In this document: positions 35,070 to 46,905 of the stretch, piece by piece
How positions within the stretch are numbered: position 1 is the first letter of the stretch
Layout of the letters: each line of letters opens with the position of its first letter
DNA from: Chrysomallon squamiferum
Lineage: Eukaryota; Mollusca; Gastropoda; Neomphalida; Peltospiridae
Assembly (NCBI GenBank): GCA_012295275.1
Contig: CM022677.1
Location: forward strand, 2,297,698-2,361,697
Direction: 5' to 3'
DNA length: 64,000 bases
Position numbers and translations under genes: made by a program
The notes under the pieces: model-generated
Database searches by the model: none
Told to the model about the DNA's origin: nothing
Seen by the model: only the letters and a program-made list of their open reading frames with translations

Positions 35070-37785
35070 TAAAAAGTTAACTATCACACTGATTTTAGCT
35101 TATTTACAAAGAAGAGCAATGATGAATCTCCATTCCTCTTTCAGTGAGAAAAGTTAGAATAACCAAGCACACATCAATGATAAAAACAGTGCAAGCTGCT
35201 GTGAAGTACAATGTGTACACTGGATGTTCTGATCACATTGACAAGGCAGTCTCTTGGAGATCACTGAGTGTTAGAAATTGAAATTAAATTTCAGACAGAT
35301 TTTTTCTTGACAGACTATGATGTAATAGCTTTCTGGTGAATCTTTTCTGAAAATGCACTGCTGGCTGAGGCAGCTTGAATCGGTTGTCTAGGATCCTACA
35401 ACAAAATATAATATTCATTAATGAACTAAACATAAAATAAAGTGAAAGACGCTCTAACTGCATTTCATTGTCTTATCAAGAAGAATTTTAGTCCAAATTT
35501 GTGCTTTTTCCATGCAATTTAAAATTAAAATAATTTATTAAAGGTTTTTATATTCTTAATTTCAATCAGATTAATATTGTAAATTTCTTTCACCTGTATT
35601 AAATCTATCTTTTTTCTGAGATTAGAGATATTAAAAATAGCAAATTACAAATTTATACAACTGTTCTGTTCACTGTTCTATTAGGCTGGCATGTAAATTA
35701 TTACATTGATTCTGTACTAGCAAAACTTAACATATCAAGCAAATAGGTTTGCTTTATGAAACATTTATATAAAATTATCAGTACATAAAAATAAAATCAT
35801 CAAAGAAGACAAACAGTGTAAATATTTAAATTTAATTAATTGTTAATTTAATCTGAAAAAATCCTGACAATTTTCTTATAATTTCTCAGAAGAAAAAAGA
35901 TAAATGTAGTTGAACACATTTGACTTCAGCATAAATACAAAATGAATTAGTACATTTAAATGGCTATATTGTTATTTCTAAAACTGATTAATAAACCCTG
36001 ATATAATTAATAAGTAAAACCATTTTGAGAACAATGTAAAGTTAATGAAGAAATAAAATGTGGGAAGACAAAACAAAATCTGTTACTGATCAGTGAAAAC
36101 ATAATGTGTATTATATACTATATCCTTTTACAATGCTTCTTGAGGCTTTTGTTTTTTGTTTTAAAGAAAAACAAAATTGTTGATATTTTCTAGCTATCCA
36201 TTATTATTTATAGTCCAGATAAGATGGAAACACATCAGTGAGAGCTACTAAAAATAAAAAAGTAAAGTGCTGCAATCCATACAATAAGAAAAACTGCTGA
36301 CAGAAGGTTGGAATTTCCTAAACAAACAGTTCTACAGATTTCCTAAAATCACTCATCTAGATCCATTACTAAAATACACCATTAACGTAAATGAAATAAC
36401 AATAAATCATTTCTTGATCATATTTCAGGCTCTGAATAAAACAAAGTTGAACTTAAAAATACTGAAACATAAATAAATCCTAGTGAAAACATTAAATTAT
36501 CTCTCAAAATGCTCTTTTATATATTACATGCAAATAGTAATAAATACAAAATACAAAATAAAAGATTATACTTTAGCTATTAAAATGCAGATTACTTAAT
36601 AATTAAAACAATATTATTTGCTTCACTATTATTTTGAGTAGATTAATCACCATCAAACAACACATACAACTAATCTTCATGACATTGTTGTCAGTTTAGG
36701 GGAAACACACACACAATTCTAGGTGTGCACCGTGTACTTGGTACAGGGCTGGGAGACCTACTGCACTGGGGTAACAGTGATTTACAAAATAAAACACCAA
36801 AATTACTTTTCTGTTGTTTTTATCATCATCACACCATTATTCATAAATATGGTCAACATCATCACAATAAATAAATAAATAATGTTGAAATTAAATGAAC
36901 AATCTTGAATATTAGAAAACAAAATATATATTATGCTGTAAGCAAATGTGACATTTTTTGAAAGTAAAGTGCAAAAGTAAAAATTAAAATAAATGTGTAA
37001 AAAGAAAAAAAGAGAAAAATGAATTCATGAACCATATAATAGAAAATTAATTAATTATATAAAGTGAATAAAACATTTTTTTACTGTAATGTTGGATATT
37101 GTATATAATGATTTTTTGTAAACAGTTGTAAACAGTTAGAACTTAAAAATCCTTTCTGACTGAAATAATGTTAAGAAGTTAAAAATACAATATTATAACC
37201 GTTTAGATTATATTATCATGTTTTAGCTTAATACAACATTAGTAAGGATTTGTAATGTTTGTATGCTTAACTTTTATGATTGCGTATGTGGTCAAATTAG
37301 AAATTAATAACAAGAATCAGAAATTATCCATGAAAATGACTTGCCGTAATAATTTCTTACTTTCTGAGTGTAATATTGTAAAACTGTTAGTTACTCGAGG
37401 CTGTTAAAGAAAACATTTTGAAGTAAGAATAATATCCAAATATGACTTCAATATGTATGTATTCCAAAGCTGTTATAAATGAATTATAATATTGGTTGAT
37501 TTAATGAACAAAATTGTGAATTGATGTTTTTTGTGTGATCATTTAATGTTTTCAACACGAGTAACCATTACTTCCATTAGACCGCACTCACACAGAAATA
37601 AAAGTTATGTCTCTGTGAAAATATATAATGTTTATTAGCATTAAAGTATTTTATCTGTTTTATCAGTGTGAATTATAGCTAAATATACTCAAGTATGCAA
37701 CATGAAATAAAAAAGGAACAAAGAGAAGAAATAAAAGTAAAAAAGGAGAAAGTGAACAGAAAATAAGGAAAAGCATTAGCCAAGC
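35070..37785. other. AT-rich non-coding stretch
   Basis: No gene or strong repeat. A fragment near 36064 (agacaaaacaaaatctgtta) matches 45831 and further supports the direct duplication with the 45-kb region. Confidence 0.5.
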
Positions 37786-37839
37786 TGCTCAGGGATGTCA
37801 AATAATGAGATGTTCATCTGCACCATTTTATCTGTCAAC

Positions 37840-38640
37840 ACCAGTTCAAAGTCTCAGAAGTATGGACAATATGGTTAAACCTGATGATCCCAAGGTCAGT
37901 ATTCTGGTTTAATTTCACCAGTTGAGCACAATCAAGATGTCAGTATAAAAATTAGATTTGACTAGAAAGTTAGATATAATGTATGATAAACTGGAAAAAT
38001 TAGACATGATTGAAAAACAACTGAATGGTATGAAAATAACTGTACAAGATATAGTGGTAAAATGATTGATATTAAGAAAAAAGTACAAGATATGGAAAGA
38101 TTATGAATTACATTCACTGTCAGTTTGAAAGGCATAAAACAATCTTGGAGATTTGAAATCTGTTGACTTAGATATGAACAGTTCTACTCGTGAAATGAGA
38201 GATAATAATACCAGTATGAAACAACAAATATGTGAAGTAGAAACTGAGTTTCGAATCTTAAGACATAAACTCACTTCATCGCGACAATGTAATGTTTAGT
38301 GTGATACCAGAGGAAGATGAGGAAGACACAGACAAGGAGTTGAAAAGTTTTATAAAAAATGAAAGTAGAAAATAATAGTGACTTTGACAGAGTGAATCGA
38401 CTGGGGAAGATGTATATATAAGGCCTGTTGTTGCTAAATTCATTTTATATAAATTGTGAGAAGAGCTGCACCCAAAACACTGATAAACAAGCAATTCACG
38501 GTTAATGAACAATTCCTGAAATAAACTAATGACAGGAGAAAATTACTATATCCACATTACAGCAAAAAGGCAAGGGAAAAGACTGGTGTTAAATGGTGAT
38601 AAACTGTATATCGAGGTCAGGCTGTTTACACTGTCGGGCC
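37840..38640 (+). pseudogene. Degenerate LINE ORF1 (L1-type coiled coil plus RNA-binding domain)
   Basis: Across several frames one can read a helical, Lys/Glu-rich region (LDIMYDKLEKLDMIEKQLNG; MKQQICEVETEFRIL), then VIPEEDEEDTDKELKSF, then NNSDFDRVNRLGK, and finally KLLYPHYSKKAREKTGVKWN ending in DKLYIEV. The order coiled coil, 'NxxxxxxPE-xxED', 'RxxRLGK', 'Y/H..KARE.G....DKLYI' is that of L1-type ORF1 (transposase_22-like) proteins in invertebrate LINEs. Frequent frame changes and stops (for example after LGKMYI) show it is dead. No matching reverse transcriptase follows; a different element's integrase starts about 150 bp downstream. Confidence 0.65.
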
Positions 38641-38784
38641 AGAAGCCAGTAACACAAACATAACAATCATCAGCTAAGTGACACCAAGGTTATTATCTTC
38701 TGTCCAAGTCTGAGATTCTTCAGTGTGGTGATGTTGAGAAGTTGATAAGAAGTTGAGAAGTTGCACATCCAACAGTGACCCGAG

Positions 38785-40460
38785 TATTACGTGCACATCA
38801 AAGAGACATTCGATGTTATCAAACATGCACACATAGACACTGGCCATGGAGGTTGCAATCGAATGGTAAAGGAGATAGGCAACAAGTTTGCCAGTGTTAC
38901 CAGGGATTCTACTGAACTGTTTAAGTCAATGTGCATTGACTGTCAGAGTAAACTGATAACAAAGGGTGTGGTTGTGTGACCAATCTTGTCTAAAGAATTC
39001 TCTGCTCGTGGCCAAGTAGATCTCACTGATATGCAATTGTTACCGCGTGGTTCTGTCAAGTGGATTAAGGTGTATCAGGATCATCTTACAAAGTTTGTTG
39101 TTATCCGCCCACTGACATCAAAGCGAGCTGCTGAAGTTGCAAACCAACTCATGGACATATTTCTGCTATTCGGTGCACCACATATATTACAACTGTTCTG
39201 AATTTACAGCTCAAATCATTTCTGATTTGCAGGAGTTGTGGCCAGAGCTAGTTATAGTGCTTGGTAAACCACGCCACCCACAGAGTCAAGTTCTGTAGAA
39301 TGTGCAAATTATGACATTAAAGACATGCTTGTTGCGAGGATGAGTGAGAATGATAGCGCTGATAGGACTGTTGGTGTTAAATTTGTTCAGTTTCGCAAGA
39401 ACTCGAGTTTCAAAGCTGGATTGGTTTGACTTCATTCGTTACCACATTATGTTATCCACAAGCTACAGAAGGAAGATGACTTACTAGCCATTCTGTCCAG
39501 CAGCTCAACTCTACCAGAAACAACTCAGTCTCTACCAGAAATGACTCAACCAATGAGCAGCATAGACAAGAAAAGAAAGCTTGCAGTAGCTGCACAACAG
39601 AAACAAACCAAGCATGTTGTTATGCAGAGTTGTGTGATTATGAAGGATGATGCTGTAGGTGATAAAGTAGCTGTGCCCATTCCATCTGTAGAAATATTCT
39701 AAGTGTTTTATTAGCTGTAGAAAACAGACACTATACATCTGTAGAAATATTGTAGATTATATTAGCTGTAGAAAACAGACACTATACATCTGTAGAAATA
39801 TTCTAGTATTATATTAGCTGTAGAAAACAGACACTATACATCTGTAGAAATATTCTAGTATTATATTAGCTGTAGAAAACAGACACTATACACCTGTAGA
39901 AATATTCTAGTGTTATATTAGCTGTAGAAAACAGACACTATACCATCTGTAGAAATATTCTAGTATTATATTAGCTATAGAAAACAGACACTATACATCT
40001 GTAGAAATATTCTAGTGTTATATTAGCTGTAGAAAACAGACACTATACACCTGTAGAAATATTCTAGTGTTATATTAGCTGTAGAAAACAGACACTATAC
40101 CATCTGTAGAAATATTCTAGTATTATATTAGCTGTAGAAAAAGACACTATACCATCTGTAGAAATATTCTAGTATTATATTAGCTGTAGAAAACAGACAC
40201 TATACATCTGGTATTCTGAAAGGGAAATATAGTCAACACTAGTTTGATTTATGTCTTCAGAGACTCCTGAGTGAATCTGACATTAACAGTGTGTCACTTC
40301 GTCAAGCCAACAAAAAGCAGTCTCAACATGGTGGTCAGGGTTTCGTCAAGTGCAGTTGTAATGGACCTAAGAGATGTCAGAGTAAGAGATGTGCTTGTTT
40401 CAAAACTAATGTTTAGTGTAACAGCAGGTGTCACAACAGTGTAAATTGTTTAAATAAATG
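38785..40460 (+). pseudogene. Ginger/KRBA2-like integrase gene, broken, with a minisatellite inside
   Basis: The first part (38791-38979) reads VHIKETFDVIKHAHIDTGHG with CIDCQ downstream, an H-H-C-C zinc-binding integrase N-terminus. After a stop, 38986-39201 encodes the rve core: VDLTDMQLLPRGSVKWIKVY, QDHLTKFVV, then GAPHILQ and an early stop just before the expected second catalytic Asp. Fragments then read ECANYDIKDMLVARM, HYVIHKLQKEDDLLAIL and a Lys-rich tail to about 39700. After a 52-bp repeat array, 40258-40460 encodes KCSCNGPKRCQSKRCACF, a stop, then CNSRCHNS, the Cys-rich tail typical of KRAB-A-domain-2-like (GIN/Ginger-type) integrase genes. Several stops and frame changes make it a pseudogene. 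Related intact genes act as DDE transposases or domesticated integrases. Confidence 0.78.
39684..40212 (+). repeat. 52-bp minisatellite, about 10 copies, inside the integrase pseudogene
   Basis: The unit contains atctgtagaaatattctagt, then attatattagctgtagaaaa and cagacactatac. The first unit overlaps the last readable integrase codons (PIPSVEIF), so the array seems to have grown from the gene sequence itself. Units differ by a few bases (cacctg/catctg; one has gctatag). Confidence 0.94.
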
Positions 40461-40799
40461 AAGTATGTATTATATGTCACCAATGCATCATACTGGTAAA
40501 TTTGTTGTTACATGTATTTTATTATTCAATACAGATGAAACATAGTTTAATTAATAGAAAACACCTAAGAAATACCCTTTAGCCAAATGACTGGAAATTT
40601 TAGTCAGTTTGGCTAAATGACTAGAGGTCAGAGGCATTTGACCAAATGACTGGTTTGACACATTGACTGTAGCATGTATATCTGCTTGTATTTTCGAAGG
40701 AAGCTTTGATATATTTTTTGCAAATAATTGCCTGTTTTGGAGAATTTCTTTTCTTAAACAAGAGCAGTAAAAAAGTGACAACCAAGTAGGCATTACGAA

Positions 40800-41790
40800 T
40801 GATAACGTCAGATTCTGAGGATGCGAATGAAGTGTTGGAATGTGAAATAATAGTGATTTTGAAAGTGAAGAGAGTGACGATGATGTTGTCAATGATACAA
40901 ATAATAATAACACGAATGAAGATGAAAATGAAAATGATTCTGCTGATAATCACAGTCAGGTGGTGATGTTTTACAACCTGGTAGTGGGTGTGGCTGTGGT
41001 AGAGGACGTGGTCGAGGTGTGACAGAATTCTCAGACTCAGGCAGATCAGCGTCAGTGGATGAATGACATGAGAGAGTGTCGTGAAAAACAATTCAAACCC
41101 CGGTCCCAAAAATATTCCATATTCCAGATTACAAATCAAGGCTCATGTTCAATCACTTGTTGGAAAAATTCTGGCTGCATTATATACCGAGAAGAAATCT
41201 GTTAGCTGACAAAGTTATTATTCCAATATAAAACTCCCTCTCTATAAAATAGCATATCAAAGAAAAACCGATAAAGTGGGATATCAAAACCTTCCTACTT
41301 TGTGACATTTCAAATGCAGAAGTATATACAGGTCACAGGAATGATGCTGAAACCATTGAAAACCTTGGTGGACTGGAAACCTTGTTGTTTGTATGTTGGA
41401 ACTGTTTTGTGACCAGCATTACTGTGTGTTTACAGACAGACTCTACACTAGTGTATATCTGTGTGAGTTTTTGCTGGAAAAGAGAGGAATCTGCCTAGTG
41501 GGCACTGCACTTACCAATCTCAAACTTTTTCAAAAAAAACTGATCAAATCAAAAAGTCAAATCAGAAGGGGGCAGTTTGAACTATTGCTCAATGTAATTG
41601 TAGCAGCAATTGTTTGGTGTGATAAAAAGCCTATTTAAAGTGCGTCTGTGCACAGACAAACACCTCCAAGATTCTGGACCTCATGAGTTGGAAAGAGCCT
41701 ACCCATGCAACATCAAACAGTAGGTGTGTAGTGTGTCTGGAAAACCACAACAGGTCAGACAACAAAATCCCAGTGCTGCCTAAAAGGACT
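40800..41790 (+). pseudogene. piggyBac-type transposase remnant (PGBD4-like)
   Basis: An acidic N-terminal part (SDSEDANEVLE; then NNTNEDENENDSADNHSQ) and a GRGRGRG motif near 41000 are followed by FNHLLEKFWLHYIPRRNLLA and a segment like the piggyBac 'SVDE.MIPFKGR' region. Next come KPIKWDIKTFLLCDISNAEV and YTGHRNDAE, and then, in another frame (41396-41637), CDQHYCVFTDRLYTSVYLCE, LLEKRGICLVGTALTN and VIVAAIVWCDKKPI. A final piece reads ELERAYPCNIKQ. The order matches piggyBac transposases (DNYYTS...L..LLE.G....GT...NRK). Frame changes and stops are frequent, and the conserved acidic residues are not all readable, so it is inactive. No terminal repeats were found. Confidence 0.75.
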
Positions 41791-41967
41791 TCTTTAAGAA
41801 GTTAAGTTTTATTTATTTATTTATATATTTATTTTTAAAATCAAAACAAATAAAAGCAAAGAAAAAAAGAAGAAAGTCATGCACATGTACACACAATAAA
41901 AATGAAAGCAGAGAAACAATCGCACAAACGAAAAAACCAAACACCACAGATGTGAAACTGGATACCT

Positions 41968-42065
41968 CACTTGAGGAGTTTTAAATCCGGGTGTCATGTT
42001 TCGTCTTTATTCAGTGTGCACGTTCAAGTTAGTTTGAGTAGGGAACAGTTCACAGTATTCACGTG
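41968..42065 (-). repeat. Dispersed repeat, copy 2 (inverted relative to 14.38 kb)
   Basis: The reverse complement of this stretch matches 14380-14487, with shared ttgttccctactcaaactaa and gaacgtgcacact. It stops about 90 bp before the border of the inverted kinase block. Confidence 0.8.
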
Positions 42066-42157
42066 GTGGAGAACTTCGTGTCTGACCAAACATAAACAGC
42101 ACCCACACAGTAACCCTGAACAACAACAACAACAACAAAAAATTAAAAATTATTTTT

Positions 42158-43150
42158 AAAAAATGAGTCATGTCCATCAGTTTCAAATTTGTTTACATTC
42201 TGTATCAGTGAAATATTTTTACTATCACAAAGCAAGACTTGAAAAATTAAGATTCAGTATATCGTTAATGAACCTGTAATATTAATTTTCATGCTTTATT
42301 ATTATTAAAAATTAGTATAATAAATATTAATTTCAAAACCACTCAAAGTAAGAGAAATGTGCTTAGACTGCTCTTCAAAGTACACTTTATTATATATATT
42401 TTTCTTTTTACAAGCAGGGTTTTAAAATTGACGCATCTTACATGAATATCATATTCAAATGTCATTTCTGTATTAAAAATTATAAAAAAAAGAGAAAAGA
42501 TAAAAAGAAGGTTATACCATAACTCCAGACATCAGTTTTGTGTGTGAATATTCTGTCCAGAGCTAACCACTTGATTGGCATCTGAAACAGTGAAAAAGAA
42601 TAAAATCTCGTTTTTCATATATTTTCCAGTTTATAGCATAATATCTGAAATTTAATCTTTCTAAAATTTCAGCATATCAATGTTTCCAGTTAATAAAAAA
42701 AAAATGAATTAAGACTATTCCAAGTTTCAGTTTGTAAGTTACCTATTAATAAGAAAATTGAATTTCAACTATTCAGATTTTCAGTTTGTAAGTTCCCTAT
42801 TAATAAGAAAACAGAATTTAAACTTCAATATTTAAAATCTGAATTTGAACCAAGTAAGAAATGTGAATTACTACTGTTCCTCTCACTTTTCTGCCAGCAG
42901 CTTAGTACTCTTCATCAATGTAATCAAGAAGCTTAGCTAATCCAAAATCTGTGATCTTCACCTGATTCGGGGTTTGTACTGTACAAAGATAAAAAAAATT
43001 AAATAAACATAATGTCAAAATTTTATTCACAATGTCAGTGATTATTATTATTATTATTATTATTATTATGATTATTATTATTATTGTTATAATTATTATT
43101 GTCGTTATTAATATTGTTGTTATTACTACTACTACTACTACTATTCTTAT
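42158..43150 (-). pseudogene. Inverted copy of the ErbB-like kinase pseudogene exons
   Basis: This is a roughly 1-kb inverted duplicate of about 6300-7303, including introns. On the minus strand, 42978-42887 reads QVKITDFGLAKLLDYIDEEY, then a TAA stop and AAGRK. Segment 42581-42518 reads MPIKWLALDRIFTHKTDVWS. Intron sequence also matches (for example tattaataagaaaacagaat). Differences from copy 1 include intact DFG here versus NFG there, a two-codon difference before the shared stop, and small intron indels. The later kinase exons (VTVWEL onward) are not included: the match ends near 42158, equivalent to 7303, just short of that exon. The matching trinucleotide tract at 43038-43150 lies upstream, as in copy 1. 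Confidence 0.9.
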
Positions 43151-43426
43151 TATTTTATTATTATTGCATAAAATTGTTATATGTACTGTTATTTGAAATC
43201 TTGAAAATGTATTTACTTACTTATTTATTTATTGTTTTGTAAAGCTGACTAACAAAGATTCTAATTAACCTTTAAAAAGAAAATAAACGTATTTTTAAAT
43301 AGAGGAAGAAAAAGAAACTACTTTCTGTTGAATCTAGAAAACTACACCAATTTAAAAAACAAAACAAAAAATAAACATCAGCAAACAAATGAAAAAACAA
43401 AAACAAAACAAAAACAAACAAACAAT

Positions 43427-43633
43427 CTAGTTTTAAAACTCACCTTTCACTACTATATAGTTTTAAAACTCACCTTTCAGTACAATCTAGTTTTAAAACT
43501 CACCTTTCACTACAATCTAGTTTTAAAACTCACCTTTCACTACAATCTTGTTTTAAAACTCACCTTTCACTACAATCTAGTTTTAAAACTCACCTTTCAC
43601 TACAACATAGTTTTAAAACTCACCTTTCACTAA
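43427..43633 (+). repeat. 30-bp minisatellite, about 7 copies (same unit as at 4.9-5.6 kb)
   Basis: The unit contains ctttcactacaatctagttt and taaaactcac. It is on the same strand as the 4935-5622 array, although the kinase block next to it is inverted. Confidence 0.93.
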
Positions 43634-43662
43634 ATTGACTAATAATAATAATAATAAATAGA

Positions 43663-43663
43663 T

Positions 43664-43696
<33 letters not shown>

Positions 43697-43979
43697 TAGT
43701 AGTAGTATTATCTATATTTGTGCATTCTTAATATATTTCATATATTTAAAATGGTCTTTATTAAAAACTTAATATTTCTTCATTAATACTATTCAGAGCA
43801 AAAATAAGATCAAGAATTTAAATTTGTTATGAAATTCTGTTTTGATAAGTGAAAATTTGTATGTTATTTATTATGATTAGAGAAAGAAATTTGGGTTTCA
43901 CTATGACTGTAAGTATTTTCATAAAAATTTCATTTCACTGTGAAAATGTAGTATTTTCATACTGATACGTTATTTAAAC

Positions 43980-44010
<31 letters not shown>

Positions 44011-44095
44011 CAGAGAGGGTGAATGAGAGAGACAGAGTCAGAGTGAGACACAGAAAGAGAGAGAAAGAGAGATAGAGAGAGACAGAGAAAGAGAC
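43663..44095. repeat. AGT microsatellite and GA-rich low-complexity tract
   Basis: A (TAG)n run lies at 43663-43708. 43980-44095 is a GA-rich tract with gacagagag interruptions. The interval between is AT-rich without a gene. Confidence 0.85.
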
Positions 44096-44097
44096 TA

Positions 44098-44232
44098 ACC
44101 ATTAATCAAATACTAACATTTAACAAATACTAACTATTAACAAATACTAACCATTAACCAAATACTAACTATTAACAAACACTAACCATTAACCAAATAC
44201 TAACATTTAACAAATACTAACTTTTACTAACA
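44098..44232 (+). repeat. Tandem repeat of ~20-bp 'actaaccattaaccaaatac' units
   Basis: About seven imperfect copies alternate between ccattaaccaaa and ctattaacaaa forms. Confidence 0.85.
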
Positions 44233-44324
44233 TCCCCTACGTGTACTAAACCTCACTGTGGTGTATGTGTGGCAACATTTCCAAAGGGAATGGCTAATTA
44301 GTACATTAACATAACATTATTTTG

Positions 44325-44510
44325 GTTAGATAGATAGATAGACAGATAGATAGATTATGATAAATAGTTATACCTACATAGATAGTTACTGAAGATAGAT
44401 GAACAGATGGATACATAGAGTATAGCTACTTTTTCTAATTTCAAATAGTATCATTAATTTGAAAGCCCTTTCTATTTACAGACAGACAGACAGACAGGCC
44501 AACAGAGATT
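44325..44510. repeat. GATA/GACA-rich short tandem repeats
   Basis: gatagatagatagacagata near 44332 and gacagacagacagacagg near 44480, in otherwise unremarkable sequence. Confidence 0.8.
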
Positions 44511-44599
44511 AGACAGAAGTGAGTACTCAAGAATAAGTTATGAGATATACACATTTCCCTCTGGCTTTCTTACTCTATCTCCTACAGAAAATATTATAG

Positions 44600-45335
44600 A
44601 CATTTCTTATCCTAATTACAAAATTTTAAATATATTTACACAATGATTACCCCCAAGAAAACCTGGAATTTCCCCTGATATAATAAATAATATAAAAAAG
44701 GAAAGATAAAAGAATTATTTCGTTTGGCTTTTGGTTTTTAAAAAAAAAAATTGGTGAACTTATATGTATTTTTTTAAATTTAGAAAAATTCCAATTATTC
44801 CTAATTACATAATCTTCAATTACATTTACATTAATTACCCCCAACAAATTCTTGATTTCCCTTGATCTAAATAATATAAAAAAAGATGGTAAAAGAATAC
44901 ATATAATATATACATAATTCTAATTACCCCTAATTACATAATTTTAGATATATTTTCACAATTATAACCCCCAACAAAGCCTTGATTTCCCCTGATTTAG
45001 ATAATGTAAAGAAAAAGAAGATAAAATAAAAAAATTATTTTTTTGGTTTGTATTTTGGTTCTTTAAATGTTTTTGTGAGTTTTTAAAAAAATTATATAAA
45101 AATTCTAATTACCCCTAATTACATAATTTTAAATATATTTTTACATTGATTACCCCAACAAAAACTTCATTTTCCACTGATTTAAATAATGTAAAGAAAA
45201 AAAATGTTCTTCTTTTTTCTTCTTTTTTTTATAAAAAATTTGAATTACCCCTAATTACATAGTTTTAAATTTATTTACAATTACTACCCCAGCAAATCAT
45301 GGATTTTCCCCTGATTTAAATAATAAAAAAATGAT
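44600..45335 (+). repeat. Tandem repeat with 'ttacccctaattacataatt' core, array 2
   Basis: About six imperfect units of 110-165 bp with the same order as in array 1 at 34790-35065. Poly-A/T stretches of varying length separate them. No coding potential. Confidence 0.85.
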
Positions 45336-46674
45336 TAAAAAAACACCTCTATGCACTATCACATTATTAGAATAACCATGCACACAACAATGATAAAAAC
45401 AGTGTATACTCTTATTTTAATCATCAGTGGACTGATCGTTCTGAAGATGTATATCACTCAACTCTCCTCATCTTTTCATTATTTGTTTTTTATTATATGT
45501 TATGAAGACAAATCTTATGGTCATTTGCATTCTTCACTTTATTAACATGAAAGTTGCAAACTTTAAGAAAAAAACAAATCATTAATTTAACAGAGAAGCA
45601 GAATGTCGCAGGGTGGTACATCCTGATCCACCCTACATACACTATTTCACTTCTGCATCTTGTCTAGAAACAGCAAGTTTAGGAATGAAGGATAGCATTA
45701 CAACTAATCACTCTATATACTTGATAAGCACAACTAACGCTAATTATACATTATTTTATGCCAGTTAAAAACAAATAAAATACATTAAAGTAAAATTTAA
45801 AAAATGAAATAAAAATGATAAAGGCGGAAAGACAAAACAAAATATGTTACTGATTAGTGAGAGACAAAAATAATATTTTTACCAACAGTTTCAAGTTAGT
45901 GTTAATGTAGCTGCATGTCTTGTCTAACAAAAGGTTGAATGCTGCAGTGAAGGTATTCCTGTCAGCCAGCTGGAATCCCAGGACAGGGTATATGTTCTGG
46001 AAGCCCTGTTAGTTGTGCCTTCACTGTCTCTGTTCTAAAAACAATCTCAGTCTCATCAAGCTTTTGCTTATAAATACAATGCCTGGTTCGTTACTGCAAA
46101 AATGGAAATGCTGAATTGATTTCATTCCTTTCTGAGGACAAAACCACCCACTGAATTACACCTGCCAGTCATATATTGTCACACGCACATCTCCGCTTTC
46201 AAAACCTACAATTTGGTTGATTCCCTTTTGTTACAAATTGGCCAGTAATCCACTTCTGAACGTCTGAACTTCTGAATTTTAATAAACCAACTACAATTGT
46301 CACAATGTTAAGTTCACTTTCAATTCTGCCAGGCAAAGGCATAAAAGAAAGTGTTACTTCTGTAAAGAAATTTCTGTAATAGACCCCCTCCATTCGGCAT
46401 TCCAAACAAAAATTGATTCTTATTTTGTCCTGACAACAAATTCAAAATGTTATTTTCTTTCAATTCTGCCAGAAAAAACTTGGTCCAAAATGGTGCAGAC
46501 TAAAGAAATTACTGTGGACTTGTTGCTGCTATTCATCAATCAAATAATTAACCAGGCTGAGGAAGGGCCAAGACAACAAATTAAAAAAATTCCAGTATTT
46601 TGGACTAGGTCACCAAGGAAATAAAACTGGTCCAGATTGGAGCGAGAGCAGATGATCTAGTTGTGGACTTCACA

Positions 46675-46905
46675 TCTTCTCATCTTCTGGAAGAAAGAAT
46701 AATGAATCATCTCAGGCAAATTATCTCAGGTTGGTGAAGTCCAACAGTTCAATAAATCTTCAGCAGCATTATCTCATCTTTTGGACTCTGGCAGTTCAGT
46801 GAATTATAAAACATTATCTCAGATTCTGGAAGACAGATGATTCAGTGTTGTTCATCTCACATTATCTCATCTTCTGGAAGTCTGGCAGTTCAGTGAATCA
46901 TCTCG
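46675..46905 (+). repeat. Degenerate ~70-bp repeat rich in 'atctcatcttctgga'
   Basis: Variants of atctcatcttctggaagtct and ggcagttcagtgaat occur about four times. The array lies in an intron-like gap of the minus-strand pseudogene. Confidence 0.75.

Noticed and set aside
40551-41139. Minus-strand open frames over the piggyBac remnant
   Set aside because: They are antisense shadows of the + strand transposase fragments; the + strand shows the family order.
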